A stretch of 64,000 bases of DNA, from the NCBI GenBank assembly GCA_903813345.2, contig CAIIXF020000005.1, forward strand, positions 8,561,375 through 8,625,374, in the 5' to 3' direction. The notes under the pieces are model-generated. The model was not told where the DNA came from. It ran no database searches and saw nothing but the letters and a program-made list of their open reading frames with translations. The DNA is from Owenia fusiformis (taxonomy: Eukaryota; Annelida; Polychaeta; Sabellida; Oweniidae). Shown here in pieces: positions 13,301 to 23,433 of the stretch (its first letter is position 1; every line of letters starts with the position of its first letter). The translations under genes were made by a program, and so were the position numbers.

Positions 13301-16300
13301 AAGTCTTTAATGAAAGGGGTGTGCAATAAATTACAGTTTCAGCTTTTCTTAGTTAGAATCACTTTCCACTTGCTTAAATAGCATTTGTCCACATTTCAGG
13401 AGGGAAAATGAAGAATTGATAATAATTAAAAATCTAGAAATAAATATTAATTAAATTTATTCAATGACGTTTTAGGCAAGGTCATGTTGCAGTAACCCTC
13501 GTGATCAGAGTGTCCGGGAATATGTATTCATATAGGTACTTTGCTATGATAACAGCTATTTGCAGTTAGCTAAAGGTGGCACTCCCGCATAATATGTCAT
13601 CCTCATGTCCTTGCTAACAATATTATGGTTGTTTATTTATCATAAAACCCCAAAATATGTTGATCATTGGAACTGAATGTATACAAGTAAACTTCAAAAA
13701 TCCCAACAAAACTTTTATCTTGGCCCACCAGAGCCCCTTAAAAATGAAATTTTCCAGAGTATAGATTGCAGCACATCCTCCAAAATAAATCTCAATCTTC
13801 TCGATCTGCCCTAAGAATGAATATGTTTTGAGCAATTTTGCTTTTTGATATGATTCAACCATCATAATATTGTACATTTGATTTCCAGTGCAGCTTAGGA
13901 GTTAGCTTGTTAATATTTATTTATGTTTATTGTTTCGTTTTATTAATATATTAATTTCCCCCTGGTGTCACTGCAGACCGTTGTAGAATGCACATCCCTA
14001 TTATGTGTGTCACCATGTTTCAAGACATATTTCAACAAGCTCTCAAATGTGTATTCAAAATTCTGATATCACCATAGCCTGGAAGGTTTTTTGAAAAGTT
14101 TGGTAGTTAATCGGTGCTGATGCTTAAAATGTTTCGAGCATTTGGGAACAAATACAAAAAGTCAATGGACAATATGTTTGCATTATGGTATTCTGGAAAA
14201 TTAAGATAAAATCTGAACAAACCATCATAAAGACAGCCTCGATCTGCTTCCAATGATGTTTAATATAACAATTAACAAGGGTGGTCTTTTCACATGAATC
14301 CTTGATGGTATCATGAGATGACTTTCTTCGGTGCATGGTGTGCTAATGCAATTTAAAATTACTGACTGCACCACATGAATTCTTGAGATAAATGAGTGCA
14401 AAAATACTTGAACATACATCATTACTTCTCCCTCAATTTTGCGAGATTATCTTGATTTAAGCCTCAGTCACATTTGCTCTTTGGTGGGCATATGGTGGGT
14501 GTAGCTACACAAAAATTGATAAAAAGTCTATGTCATAGTGCTTTTCCCTGTATTTCTCTTGAATTTGGGAAGCTACCTATGCCATATTGTTAGGTTGTCA
14601 TAGATCAAATGCGACTGAGGCATAATCATGCTTATGGTCTGTTCACAGAATCCCTGTGTTTTACCTTGTCATAAACTAGAAATCATGTCAAAGCTAAGCA
14701 AAAATTAACAAGTGCTGTGTTTTTCATTATTCTAGGCTCGTTACATCTTTAACCTGTGAACCAGCAAGCTTACTGACTCAGGAGGCTTTTAATCAAGTAG
14801 GCACCATGATGAACCCACCCCTCCCCTTGTTTGACTAACTGGATACACATACATATATATTATTATATCAGTGGATGATTTAATGTAAAATGAGAAATTT
14901 GGGAGTAAATTATTTATTTTATGTTTTCTTTTTTTTGCTTATATTTTTGTGATTTATTTTGCCAGTACTATTCATTTATCACATTTCCCATTTGGCTCCA
15001 TTCTGAGATTTGATATGAAATTTTAAAATTTGGTAAAGATAGAAAAAGTTTTGTCTTTCTTCAAAATTAAGTCTCAAGTAAAATTTCTCATTTTACAGAT
15101 TTTCTCTGAGGGGAAAAGTCCAGGAAAGATTAAAATCAAAAGCCTGTCATCTTATTTCAAAAGAGTGACATTTATCGCAAAATGAATCCAATCATTGTGA
15201 ATGATAAGATCTTATGGGATAAGTTCATCCACTGGCATATTATAGAGCACATTGCTAAGTATTACTAATATTATGGCCATTGTTAGAAATACTGTATAAG
15301 TCAACTCAAACTCACAATATTTCCATAATAACAGACACTGTTAATAATGCATGGCACAAAGTCGTCATAGTAACTTTGACAACTCATAGGCAGTTGTATT
15401 GTTCCCTGAAAGGGTAGACCTCTTAGAGTTTATTGGTACCATATGGTACCATAACAGGGGCATTGCGCTCTATTTTCATGATGATGCACAGGTAAATTAA
15501 TTATTTGTTTAGATAACAAGTGATTGACGATACAACGGCTACTCTTAGTAAAATATGAACATCAACACTTTTTTTAAATTGTTCCTGAGAAGTTTATTCC
15601 AATTGTATTGCATATATCCATTTGATATTTAAACATACATACAATATTGCATTCAATGCAAATATGTTCAATATTTATAGAAGAATATTTGTCATTGATC
15701 ATTTATTTCATATTAGTTTTTCTCCTCTCAAATTTTAATATCTGATTATTTCATTTGACCTGAAATGAATTTGAATCACCAACTGTGAAATCGATTTGGG
15801 TTCATCCAAAGCCCTTATCAGGTTGCTGGGATTGCACAAAAACTTACACCCACCTGATAAACATCCTGGGGAAACCTCTGATGTGTATATGTACAATATG
15901 TTACCTTTACTTTTAATCTTTGTCTCAATGCATTGTCTTGTTAATTGAACTATATATGTACATTCTGGTTACAAATGTTAATAAAATTGTTTACGAAGTC
16001 TCGTCACATCGAAAACTAACATTGTCATCATAATTTTCCTCATGAAGTGACCCCTATTTTTGTATGTTAAAAGTAGAATATCTTTTGTATATGCATGGGT
16101 AAGGCTAGATATATTTTACTAACCTTCTTCATCATCCAAATAAAGGGCTTTATGACTGAATGACCTGTAGCCAGCTTTTGTCAAGGGGGTTCACTTTTCA
16201 AAAAATATCAGGGGGGTTCACAACTGGAAAAGAGGTCAGAATGGTGAAAAACTGCATGATATTGAAAGAACCTTTGGGCAAGGGGGGAAGTTGCCCAAAC

Positions 16301-17046
16301 CCCCCTGGCTACAGGCCAGTGTCTGCTTGAAAATACCAAAAAATAATGACGTTGGCTTGTGTTGATTGGTATATGGGGGGACAGCAGATAAGGACTAATG
16401 CCAAGATCTGATTAAGTTTTGAGCATGCTGGGTAATTTGCAGGCAGCCATTTTGTATCCTTCTAATACAGTCTAGTGCACAGGTCAAGAAAATGTCTCAA
16501 CTTGCAGCTACCCCATTGCCCCACATTTTTTACAGTCATTTAATTCTCCTAGCTTTGCACTAGGCTGTACTGAAATGCAGTCTGGAGCTCTGAATTTTGG
16601 ATGACAGTATGATTCTTTTTTTCAGAGCCTCTTTTGTGTTTGCATGTTTTTTAATTTGCATGTATTGCATCATAGGTTTTATTAATGCAGATTATTTCAT
16701 TGTGCAAATTTTTTTTTAAAAATGAGATTTTTCTTATACATCAATTATTGATCATTATAGGACTGAATTTAAAATTAGCATTTGGAAGTATATTATATTT
16801 ATATAAATAAATGAACACTTCACATTATTTTTTGCAATAAGTTAAAAAACTATGGAGTAATGTAAAGTCATTTAGATTCTGAATATTATTTTAAAAGTTT
16901 CTTCATATCTAAACATTCTTTAACCAATGTCTTTCCAGAAACAAGTGACCACGCCAAGATCTCGGAAACCCATGTCAATCGTGCAATCTCCCTCAGAGTC
17001 ACCTGTGGTGCAATTCAAGAGACGCATTAAACATACACGATTTTAG
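1126..17046 (+). CDS. ARHGAP19: Rho GTPase-activating protein, ARHGAP19 type (13 exons)
   Basis: Predicted to stimulate GTP hydrolysis on Rho-family GTPases. Join: 1126-1321, 3862-4164, 4538-4782, 5148-5234, 6179-6277, 7015-7185, 7974-8063, 8314-8466, 8623-8679, 9422-9511, 11011-11280, 11720-11896, 16939-17046, which is 681 codons plus stop. The RhoGAP domain spans about residues 72-275. It has the arginine finger in GLFRKTG (about R105), then FLGDLPEPLLT and, later, FAPHI. The family identification rests on the region after the domain: LYAHIQSLPDNKQTRK and FNKANHH followed by KRSRSLGNQIK match the conserved C-terminal block I recall from vertebrate ARHGAP19. All junctions keep phase. The protein is longer than the roughly 490-residue human protein because of a Ser/Thr/Pro-rich tail. 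The start at 1126 is the first ATG in its exon. An upstream coding exon outside the window cannot be excluded. Confidence 0.9.
2299..2700. repeat. Two local imperfect duplications in ARHGAP19 intron 1
   Basis: The segment beginning GCCTAAGACAAATTA recurs at about 2293 and 2396, followed in both copies by an AGCAAGCA and TTCACTATCA-like string. A second pair, with AATATCATAGATATGA then GAAATAAACTG, recurs at about 2505 and 2609. These look like recent tandem duplications of about 100 bp. Confidence 0.6.
3461..3535. repeat. Fragment of a dispersed GGCCCGTAGCC repeat
   Basis: It starts CAGGCCCGTAGCC and continues into G- and C-runs with a TTGAGCGAACC core. Related copies lie at 16162-16317 and 42488-42600. 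Confidence 0.55.
3862..4164 (+). CDS. ARHGAP19: ARHGAP19 exon b (RhoGAP N-half, arginine finger)
   Basis: Acceptor TTCCAG at 3856-3861 and donor GTGATC at 4165. It encodes EGLFRKTG with the catalytic arginine and DLPEPLLTENH. It enters and leaves in phase 1. Confidence 0.92.
4538..4782 (+). CDS. ARHGAP19: ARHGAP19 exon c (RhoGAP middle)
   Basis: Acceptor TTTGTAG before 4538 and donor GTGAGT at 4783. It encodes the ATQLLLLLLPRYNSSLLECL helix and LGTLFAPHIIMP, matching the LLFLILPPPN and LMFAPHVLWP blocks of ARHGAP19. It enters in phase 1 and leaves in phase 0. Confidence 0.92.
5148..5234 (+). CDS. ARHGAP19: ARHGAP19 exon d (RhoGAP C-terminal helix)
   Basis: Acceptor CTTTCAG at 5141-5147 and donor GTAACT at 5235, 29 codons in phase 0. 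VMAYLIENALTLFK corresponds to the last GAP-domain helix. Confidence 0.88.
5927..6020. repeat. Dispersed intronic repeat, copy 1
   Basis: It shares CTTTTTGTGGATGG, CTGTAACAAATGGC, TGACCTTTTGCATGTTAATG and ATGTTT with 11497-11610 in another intron of the same gene, in the same order. Family unknown. Confidence 0.5.
6179..6277 (+). CDS. ARHGAP19: ARHGAP19 exon e
   Basis: Acceptor TTCTACAG before 6179 and donor GTAAGA at 6278, 33 codons in phase 0, starting IPKELAVDV and ending in a proline-rich stretch. Phase and position support it. Its own similarity is weak. Confidence 0.8.
7015..7185 (+). CDS. ARHGAP19: ARHGAP19 exon f (conserved C-terminal block, first part)
   Basis: Acceptor TTTCAG at 7009-7014 and donor GTACAA at 7186, 57 codons. 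It encodes ELAKLYAHIQSLPDNKQTRK, matching the ELFQHVHDMPES block of vertebrate ARHGAP19. Confidence 0.9.
7214..7698. mobile_element. MITE-like inverted-repeat element, about 485 bp, in an ARHGAP19 intron
   Basis: Ends are TAGAGTCAATACGTCT and its inverse AGACGTATTGACTCTA. The interior has no transposase. It holds duplicated motifs (ACCATATAATGATATA at about 7341 and 7546; GGAATTACCCCCA twice near 7409-7442). It lies wholly within the intron 7186-7973. Confidence 0.7.
7974..8063 (+). CDS. ARHGAP19: ARHGAP19 exon g (basic nuclear-signal-like block)
   Basis: Acceptor TTTATTAG before 7974 and donor GTACAT at 8064, 30 codons. It encodes FNKANHHGTTTP and NKHKRSRSLGNQIK, matching the FNKQSLTQTPG and KRARSRSFSG blocks of ARHGAP19. 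The basic run could act in nuclear localisation. Confidence 0.9.
8314..8466 (+). CDS. ARHGAP19: ARHGAP19 exon h (Ser/Thr-rich tail)
   Basis: Acceptor TTATAG and donor GTAAGT at 8467, 51 codons in phase 0, beginning KFSRKHQRGRTGSDSS. Low-complexity Ser/Thr/Arg composition suggests a disordered tail. Confidence 0.85.
8623..8679 (+). CDS. ARHGAP19: ARHGAP19 exon i (small tail exon)
   Basis: A 57-bp exon: acceptor TTCTGTAG before 8623, donor GTAAGT at 8680, 19 codons (PYNKWTPNTSVKSANKYHY) in phase 0. It rests on splice consensus and phase only, and could be alternatively spliced. Confidence 0.65.
9422..9511 (+). CDS. ARHGAP19: ARHGAP19 exon j (tail exon)
   Basis: Acceptor CTCCCCAG before 9422 and donor GTACGT at 9512, 30 codons in phase 0, beginning SPDCQNSTDYSLHYTPP. 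The GTACGT donor is preferred because it keeps phase. It may be alternatively spliced. Confidence 0.6.
11011..11280 (+). CDS. ARHGAP19: ARHGAP19 exon k (tail, 90 codons)
   Basis: Acceptor ATTGCAG ending at 11010 and donor GTAAAT at 11281. Ser/Thr/Pro-rich with ASIDSGIDVCH, a possible phosphorylation or degron-like segment. No domain recognised. Confidence 0.8.
11497..11610. repeat. Dispersed intronic repeat, copy 2
   Basis: Counterpart of 5927-6020, with CTTTTTGTGAATGGC, CTGTAACAAATGGC and TGCATGTTAATGTC in the same order. Confidence 0.5.
11720..11896 (+). CDS. ARHGAP19: ARHGAP19 exon l (tail, 59 codons)
   Basis: Acceptor TTTCCAG before 11720 and donor GTAAGT at 11897. It encodes LIHPVYEPPLKKILTSPE; Pro/Ser-rich, no known domain. 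Phase 0 at both ends. Confidence 0.8.
12261..13250. mobile_element. Non-autonomous inverted-repeat element, about 1 kb, with internal tandem units
   Basis: The left end ATCCCATCGAAC is inverted as GTTCGATGGGAT at 13237-13248. Just inside the left end is a palindromic CGAACGAAGTTCG, then a (CCGT)n array. The interior (about 12645-13050) has three copies of a roughly 130-bp unit containing GGAGCGATTTTGTTCATATT and palindromic GGCCATTTTGAAAAATGGCC. There is no transposase frame. Similar repeats are common in marine invertebrate genomes, as far as I recall. Confidence 0.75.
12300..12364. repeat. (CCGT)n / (ACGT)n microsatellite
   Basis: About 16 tetranucleotide units, mostly CCGT with three ACGT units inside, located just within the left end of the 12261-13250 element. 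Confidence 0.9.
14461..14621. mobile_element. 161-bp MITE
   Basis: Terminal inverted repeats GCCTCAGTCACATTTG and its inverse CAAATGCGACTGAGGC match at 15 of 16 positions. There is no coding capacity. It sits in the last ARHGAP19 intron. Confidence 0.75.
16162..16317. mobile_element. Short inverted-repeat element (GACCTGTAGCCAG family)
   Basis: GACCTGTAGCCAG at the left end is mirrored by CTGGCTACAGGCC at the right, about 156 bp. The interior has GGGGGGTTCAC motifs. Related to the fragments at 3461 and 42488. Confidence 0.7.
16939..17046 (+). CDS. ARHGAP19: ARHGAP19 terminal exon
   Basis: Acceptor CTTTCCAG before 16939, 35 codons then TAG at 17044-17046. It encodes VTTPRSRKPMSIVQSPSESP and a basic C-terminus (RRIKHTRF). 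The preceding intron is about 5 kb and carries several transposon relics. AATAAA signals follow at about 17106 and 17237. Confidence 0.82.
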   Translation, partial: KQVTTPRSRKPMSIVQSPSESPVVQFKRRIKHTRF

Positions 17047-17105
17047 ATTTCAAGAACCGTGATACTTCAGTATTGGATACAAGAGTATTGGATGATACAC
17101 AAAGG

Positions 17106-17242
17106 AAATAAAACTAGGAGTATAGGATAGTGTAGGATAAACTACATTATTAGAAGAATTAATCAAAGATAACAGGACTTCTATATTTGAATCTACATTG
17201 TTGAAGCTCGGAGCTCCAAAATTGTACATATTATGCAATAAA
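17106..17242 (+). promoter_or_regulatory. Polyadenylation signals for ARHGAP19
   Basis: Canonical AATAAA at 17106-17111 and again at about 17237-17242, 60 and 190 bases after the stop codon. Confidence 0.6.
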
Positions 17243-17989
17243 ATAGATGTACTATAAAACACAACCATAACATGCACACACATTTAACATAATTGTACAA
17301 ATAATCATTTGGACATTGGGTCCATTTTTGGTATGATCATTCCAAGAAAACCATTTTCATAAGAAGCAGGGAACATGCAATTCTCAATTTTTGGGGAAGA
17401 TATTTAAGCTACAGTTTCCATGATTCAATTTATTTAATACATGTACCTGTTAATTTCATTATTTTGCCTGTTGTCATTTTTTAGAATGAATCCACTGAGC
17501 TTCGTAGGTTTGAGACTACATTATTCATGTGTTCGTTTATAAGAAGTGTTTATGTTCAAGAGGTGTTCACATTAGACTAAGTGGTGTTTACATTTGAGAA
17601 GTGAGGTGTTCACATGTTAGTAAAAACACACAGGCTTTTGTAATTTGGATTGAATAACTTTTATCCAAAAAGTCATAAAACAATACAATCAACACGTATA
17701 CTGCTGTTTAAAGTAAGATTAAGAATCAGAATTCACATTAATTAAATGGAATTTGATGAAATCATATTAAATTTTAGGATAACAAATCTATTGCATATTC
17801 ATATTTGACATACAATCAAATATGATCTATGTTTGTCATAGAAAAATAAAATGCTGGCGTAGATCTATTGTATATGTCATACATTTTTATTTCCATAACA
17901 AATATAGATCATATTTGATGGTGTATGTCAAATAAAGGCCACATATATTATACAAATGAAGGTCATTTATGACAAATGTAGGTCAAATA

Positions 17990-18092
17990 TTGTATATGAG
18001 ATGGCGAATGTAGGTCAAATATTGTACATGAGATGAGGAATGTAGGTCAAATATTGTACATGAGATGAGGAATGTAGGTCAAATATATTACA
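17990..18092. repeat. Tandem repeat, about 36-bp unit, three copies
   Basis: The unit contains ATGTAGGTCAAATATTGTA followed by CATGAGATGAGGA. Three near-identical units are followed by a diverged fourth, and looser ATGTAGGTCA-like copies precede it. Confidence 0.8.
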
Positions 18093-18983
18093 TGACACAT
18101 GTAGACTAATGAAATAATATGTGATAACTGTACATTGTACAATAACAAATGTTAAAAATATCAATACAAGCGTTTGTAAATAGATGTATATCCTATGAAT
18201 TGTCAAACATGTGTAACATAGTCATACCACTGTATATATCTCACTCACAATACAAACCTTGTTAGATAATAAATGTATATCTGTATTATATTGAAAAATT
18301 TGGATACTGTTGTCTTCATGGATGAAGGTTTTAACTTGAGTGAGTAGACTATCTCTTTTGAAATGGCGAAATATTGGGCGATAATCTAATGTTTTTCATT
18401 TTAAACCAAAGAAATGAATATCATTTTTTGAAATTTTGGTAGTATATTCACAACATCTATATATATGTCACATATATTCTGTGTTTTTCAGCCTGACCCA
18501 CAGGGGCTGAGTATGGGGGTCGGGAAAATAGGAATTTTTGTTAATTTTAAGATCTTTCTGAAGTATAACTTTATTATACTCAAATGAAAGGTTTAGAGTA
18601 GATTGCAAATATTGTATCGTTTTTCTAATTCAGGCCTCATAAAATTCAAAATGGCTGTCTAGCGTAGAATTTCTCAATAATTTCCCAATCTCCTCAAAGT
18701 ATGATTATATTATACTCAAATTGAAGGAATTTTAGAATAGATCACAATTATGGTGTTGTTTTTCTGATTCTTGCTTCTGAAAATTCAAAATGGCTACCGA
18801 GCAAAAATGCGCTGTCAAAGTATCGTTACATTATACTACTAGTATATTAGATCTCAAATATTTATTGTCTTTATGATTTGTGCCTTTGACACTCCTCAGT
18901 GGTCATCCAAATGCTTAAATTGGAAACTAACATATTTCTTATGTATGACTTTTAATATCTGCAAATTTAATCAACAGTAAAGT

Positions 18984-19530
18984 ACAGGGTGTTTCATAAA
19001 AAATGCAACCCACTTAACAATGTATATCTTGTAGCGAATAGAGAATGACAAATCTTGTTTGACAGAATTAAAGTTCGTTCAATGTCCTTTAAGTTGATAA
19101 CGTTTCATCACTGTACGTGTATGTTCTGTTTGCTGGCCATTTAAAGAACCTGCCCCAAATTTCTACCACTTTTCTGAAGACAGACTTGCACACTTTATGC
19201 GATGTTGTTGACAACACACATAATAAAATATGCATATTTTTATTGGAACATGTTTCTTATACTGAATCCTAGAACCATTGCAGAGCTCAAACTATAGATA
19301 ATACGAAAGATAAGGACATTTAGCAGTCTGTCAGAAGAGAGGTGGTAGCCATTTGCAGCACATTCTTTATATTGGCACGGGTCATACATAAGCTACATTG
19401 AATAATCTTGCTCAACTTAAAGGACATTGAACTACCTCTGCTCCTGCCAAAAGAGATTGTTCAACCTTCATTGGTAAAAAAGATATGCATTGTAAAGTAT
19501 GTGGGTTGCATCTTTTTTGAAACACCCTGT
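18984..19530. mobile_element. Mariner/Tc1-type non-autonomous element, 0.55 kb
   Basis: Ends CAGGGTGTTTCA and TGAAACACCCTG, each next to a TA dinucleotide, the expected target duplication for Tc1/mariner elements. Inverted similarity extends about 30 bp at the ends and reappears inside (CAATGTCCTTTAAGT against ACTTAAAGGACATTG). No open transposase was found. Confidence 0.75.
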
Positions 19531-20035
19531 AGATGTTAAATATTACATTGTGACATACATTTATAAAGATACATGAATTCGTTGGGATTTCCTACTCCGT
19601 GGAGCTGCTGGCTTCTAGTTTAACGAGGTGTCATAATCCTGCTTCAAATTCTCCTAGCTCAGACAATTAATCGGCGTTAATTCATTGATATTATTAGATT
19701 CTCCAAGTGAAACATAACCTCTGTTTTGTAGATATGACTTTGGCTGACTGTTCAAATAGGAGCTGGAGAACGAGATCTGTGCTGCAGTAAATGACGAACG
19801 CAATAAATGTATAACACTGAAAAATATCAGATTGGAAAGTGATTGTCATCTTTCTTTTTCTCATTAACATGATAAAAATAGATAACTCTTACATTATTGT
19901 ATTATTTTACGAATATAATTTAAACGCACTTCCTACCATACTGTATCATATACCATGGTATTACAGTATCAAGACGTTTCACCCTTTAAACATTTCACCC
20001 CTGGCCAATTCATCCCCATATTTATGTACAATGTA

Positions 20036-20305
20036 TACAGGGTAGTCCAAAAGGCGAACCATTGAATCAGGCCTTATCGCAGTTATTAGCCGCGTTAATG
20101 GGCAAATATTCTCATGTTTTTAGAGGAAGATTCATAGTTTTATGGGTACCATTAAGGTCAGTCGTCATGGCATCAACAGACATTCCTGGATCCTGATTAA
20201 TATATGGGTCATGGATGATGTGATTAGTCCACGCTCCACGGTTCTGGATGACTGCTGCAACGCGAATGTTGAAGTTGTTCACTAAAATGACTACTCTACC
20301 CAGTA
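20036..20305. mobile_element. Possible degenerate TA-flanked MITE
   Basis: TATACAGGGTAGTCC at the left and an imperfect inverse (GACTACTCTACCCAGTATAT) at the right. The match is partial, so this is tentative. Confidence 0.35.
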
Positions 20306-22118
20306 TATCTAGGTGTATTTTGTATTTCTAGTGCATTTTTATTTTAAATAAAAAATAAAGTTGTAGAAGCGAGAACGAATGTTATAATGGGTACGTGAAT
20401 TTGATCTTGTGTAGAGCTTTGTTTGACAAACAAAGGACCTGAGGACTAGATTCTAAAAAGAATTGATTCCGTTTTGTTAATGTGATAAATTACTTTCGTT
20501 TCGTATCTGACGTTTAAGTCTACCCTATCATATTCTCATATTTTGAATAATTGCAAGTAAAGTATATTGAAAAAATAGTTTAGGTTTCAAGAATAAATTA
20601 ATTTTTATTAGAGTGTTAATTGCTTTTTGCAGCTGATTTACCCTATTATTTCTTTTAACCTTCTTGATGCCAATTTTAAATGTGAAAAATTAAACCATTT
20701 TACAGTATAGGTAAAATCAGAACTTCTGTTGTTAATAGCTCCATGGTTACGTTTATTTGTTGACACATTGCTATTTCCTTAAGGTCTAAAGTAAATATAA
20801 TTTATCTGTTTAGTTGAATGTAGAAATGCAGGTTTTAGAAATGAAACTAGGAAGTATGAAATTCATTTTCACATGGTTCATTTTATATTAGTCACTTTCC
20901 AATAATGCAGACATAAACATAACGTTTTCTGAGATCTTAGTCTTGTTTTTTAGGAAAAATATGAACTTTCAACTTATTTTCCTTATATGGAGTGGCCAGT
21001 AGCAGACTTGCAATAAACTGGACATTGCAAAATGCAAAAATCTGAAAACAGGGTTGATAATGCCACTATGTTTCCAAGCATGGGGACTTAGTGATTGAAC
21101 GATAAAATGAATGTCTTCGGTCAATATAAAACTAGACACAGAAGGTGGCAGCATTTATGTAACCAATGTATATATTAATTCCCACCAAAGTTTTGTTAGT
21201 CCATTCATATGTTTGTTCACTTGTCCATCTGTCCGAGCAATAACGGTGGTTGGAGTCGCATTAATTGAAAAAATTCCCCGGGGCCTAAGGACTCCCCGTC
21301 CACTTATGAGGCATTCGGCCACGCAATCAGTTGCCGCGCCAACTAGAAAAACGCATCCCCATCTCACAATAGCCGCCATTTATGTAAGAATGTAGTTGTG
21401 ATGCATTATTAATAATCTAAAAGCCAAGTACTTCCGAGAAGTAGAGAACAAGGATGTTTTTTAAAGAAAGGTAGACGCAAATAGCATTGATTCGATCTAT
21501 TCGCATTAAGGGAGATCATCTTGACCCGATAGTCGTTTATTAATTGAAGCTAGTATTGAAGTCATGGAGATGAAATAACACCATATTCAAATAATAGTTA
21601 TTACAAATGGTATGGATACTGGATGAATATTACTCGTGTGTTTTGGTGTGAATTAACATGATCTCATTTAAGCGTATTAAATGCAGAAGACAAATTCAAC
21701 ATATCACAAGACACAGACACTTTATTACGAATCCATACGATGATCATTAGACTACAGTGTACGTATATGATGCTGGCATGATTATATACTCTAATATTAT
21801 CTATAGTATAATTCCAGTTGTATATAAGTATCGACTATACAATGATAGTGCAGGAGATAAACAAACAGAAAATATAGATGTACAAAGACGACAATTTTTT
21901 GTGATGAAAACAACTACATAAAATAGCGGGAACGGAAAGTGGGCGAGTGATGTACTACAAGGTTATATAATGGTGTTTCAATGAGCATGGTGTGCAGATA
22001 ATTACCTATGCCCAAGATATGAAATTTATTTTCCGACCATCAAAAAAATGAGAATATGACTCGATGGTAAGTATAAAATATTGGAACATTGGAATAAGGA
22101 TCAACACATTGTACATAG

Positions 22119-22290
22119 TGGTTCGCGAGTACGGAGCTCTGTGCGTGAGTGTATACGTAGAAATATGTTCGGGAGCGAGGAAATAGTGGTGCGCGACAAA
22201 AGATTTTACGTTCGCGATATGAGAATCGTGGTTCGAGTGCAAGGAACGTAGTTCGCGACGTCAGAACTGATGTTCGCGTTGATGGAAGTC
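22119..22290. repeat. CpG-rich degenerate GTTCGCGA array
   Basis: In an otherwise AT-rich spacer, GTTCGCGA or near matches (GTGCGCGA, GTTCGAG, GTTCGCGT) recur about every 25-30 bases, roughly seven times. It could be a degenerate minisatellite or a CpG-rich regulatory patch about 1 kb upstream of the first Dispatched exon seen. Confidence 0.5.
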
Positions 22291-22619
22291 TAGGAGTCCT
22301 GCATAGTATGTGTCATATATCATTCTTAAGCCTATCCAAAGTTACATTCATTTGCCAAGTATCATGGTTCAAATTTTGAAATGCCTGTAACTGTTTACCA
22401 CTTGTGAGTTGAACCATGATACTCATTAAATCAATGTCACTTTGGATACGCTTTAAATTGGTATATGACACATAATGACGTACTATGGATACATTGGTAT
22501 ATGTCTCCCTAGGGGAGGGGCATAATTTCGGGACACCCTGTATACAATACATGATAAGAGATGTTACTTCTTGACCTTATTTCCTATGACTCCAAATGTC
22601 CCCATCTTCACTCTTCAGT

Positions 22620-23117
22620 GATGTAACATCCAATTGCTTACTGAGTTACGGGGTACCAGTTACGGAGTTCATTTTTCAAATACACGAATTTGTTTAAGTT
22701 TGTTCCATCTTAAAGACATATTGCCCTCCTTTCATTTTTTCTATTATTTTTTATGTAGCGTATGGTTATATAACGTAACGTATGACGTAACGTATTTTTT
22801 TATGATAACGTCCCTTGGGGGCCCTCCCTTACAAGTATTCATTACAGGTCGTGTAGGCTATTGTTGCCAGATTTATAGCAAAAACGTATGTTTGTACGTT
22901 GGTGACGTTACGTCTTTTTTAATAGATCTCATATCTTAGAAGACTATCGGTTCAAAAAAAATTCCTAGAAGACATAACATATTTCACAGTGTCGTGCGCA
23001 TATTCATTTAGCAATTCAATCGTAAATTTCTCCTAAAAAATCTCCCAGATTTGTTGAATTTTCTAGCAGAAATCGCCGCATCCCCCCTCCGTTCATTTCT
23101 TCCGATCACTGGGTGTG
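22620..23117. repeat. Dispersed repeat related to 40340-41140
   Basis: It shares, in the same order, TTCAAATACACGA, AATAGATCTCATATCTTAGA, a TAGAAGAC block, CATTTAGCAATTCA, GAAATCGCC and GATCACTGGGTGTG with the copy at about 40730-41139. The family is unknown. Confidence 0.65.
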
Positions 23118-23309
23118 ACACATATGTTTCGCTTGTACTCTTTTCAGCATTCAGTCAATGACTTGGGACTTTGAAATCAACCACAGCTTGTCCCTCATCC
23201 CAATGCCACACAGTAATTTATCTATTATCACAATCACAAGACCATATTTCACACATAGTTATAACTGTATTGATTAAATTCACATTTTCTTGATTTCTTT
23301 TATTTGCAG

Positions 23310-23433
23310 GTATTCTAACTTCCTCGCCAGATTCTACTGGCTCGTGGTAATCATAATCACGGTGTGTGTGGCCATATGCGCTTTCATAGTATTCTACCTA
23401 CATGGCACGCCCAGCTTCGAAGACCCTATCAAG
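23310..23433 (+). CDS. disp: Dispatched exon with TM1
   Basis: Acceptor TTTGCAG at 23303-23309 and donor GTAAAA at 23434. One base, then 41 codons. It encodes the first membrane helix and HGTPSFEDPIK. The N-terminal cytoplasmic exon upstream was not found. Confidence 0.88.

Larger units (their letters stand above)
17047..23309. other. ARHGAP19-Dispatched spacer plus Dispatched 5' intron
   Basis: After the ARHGAP19 3' UTR this stretch holds a short tandem repeat (17990-18092), a mariner-type element (18984-19530), a CpG-rich degenerate repeat patch (22119-22290) and a dispersed repeat (22620-23117). The first exon(s) and promoter of the Dispatched gene should lie here or overlap its 3' part, but I could not identify them. 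Confidence 0.6.
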
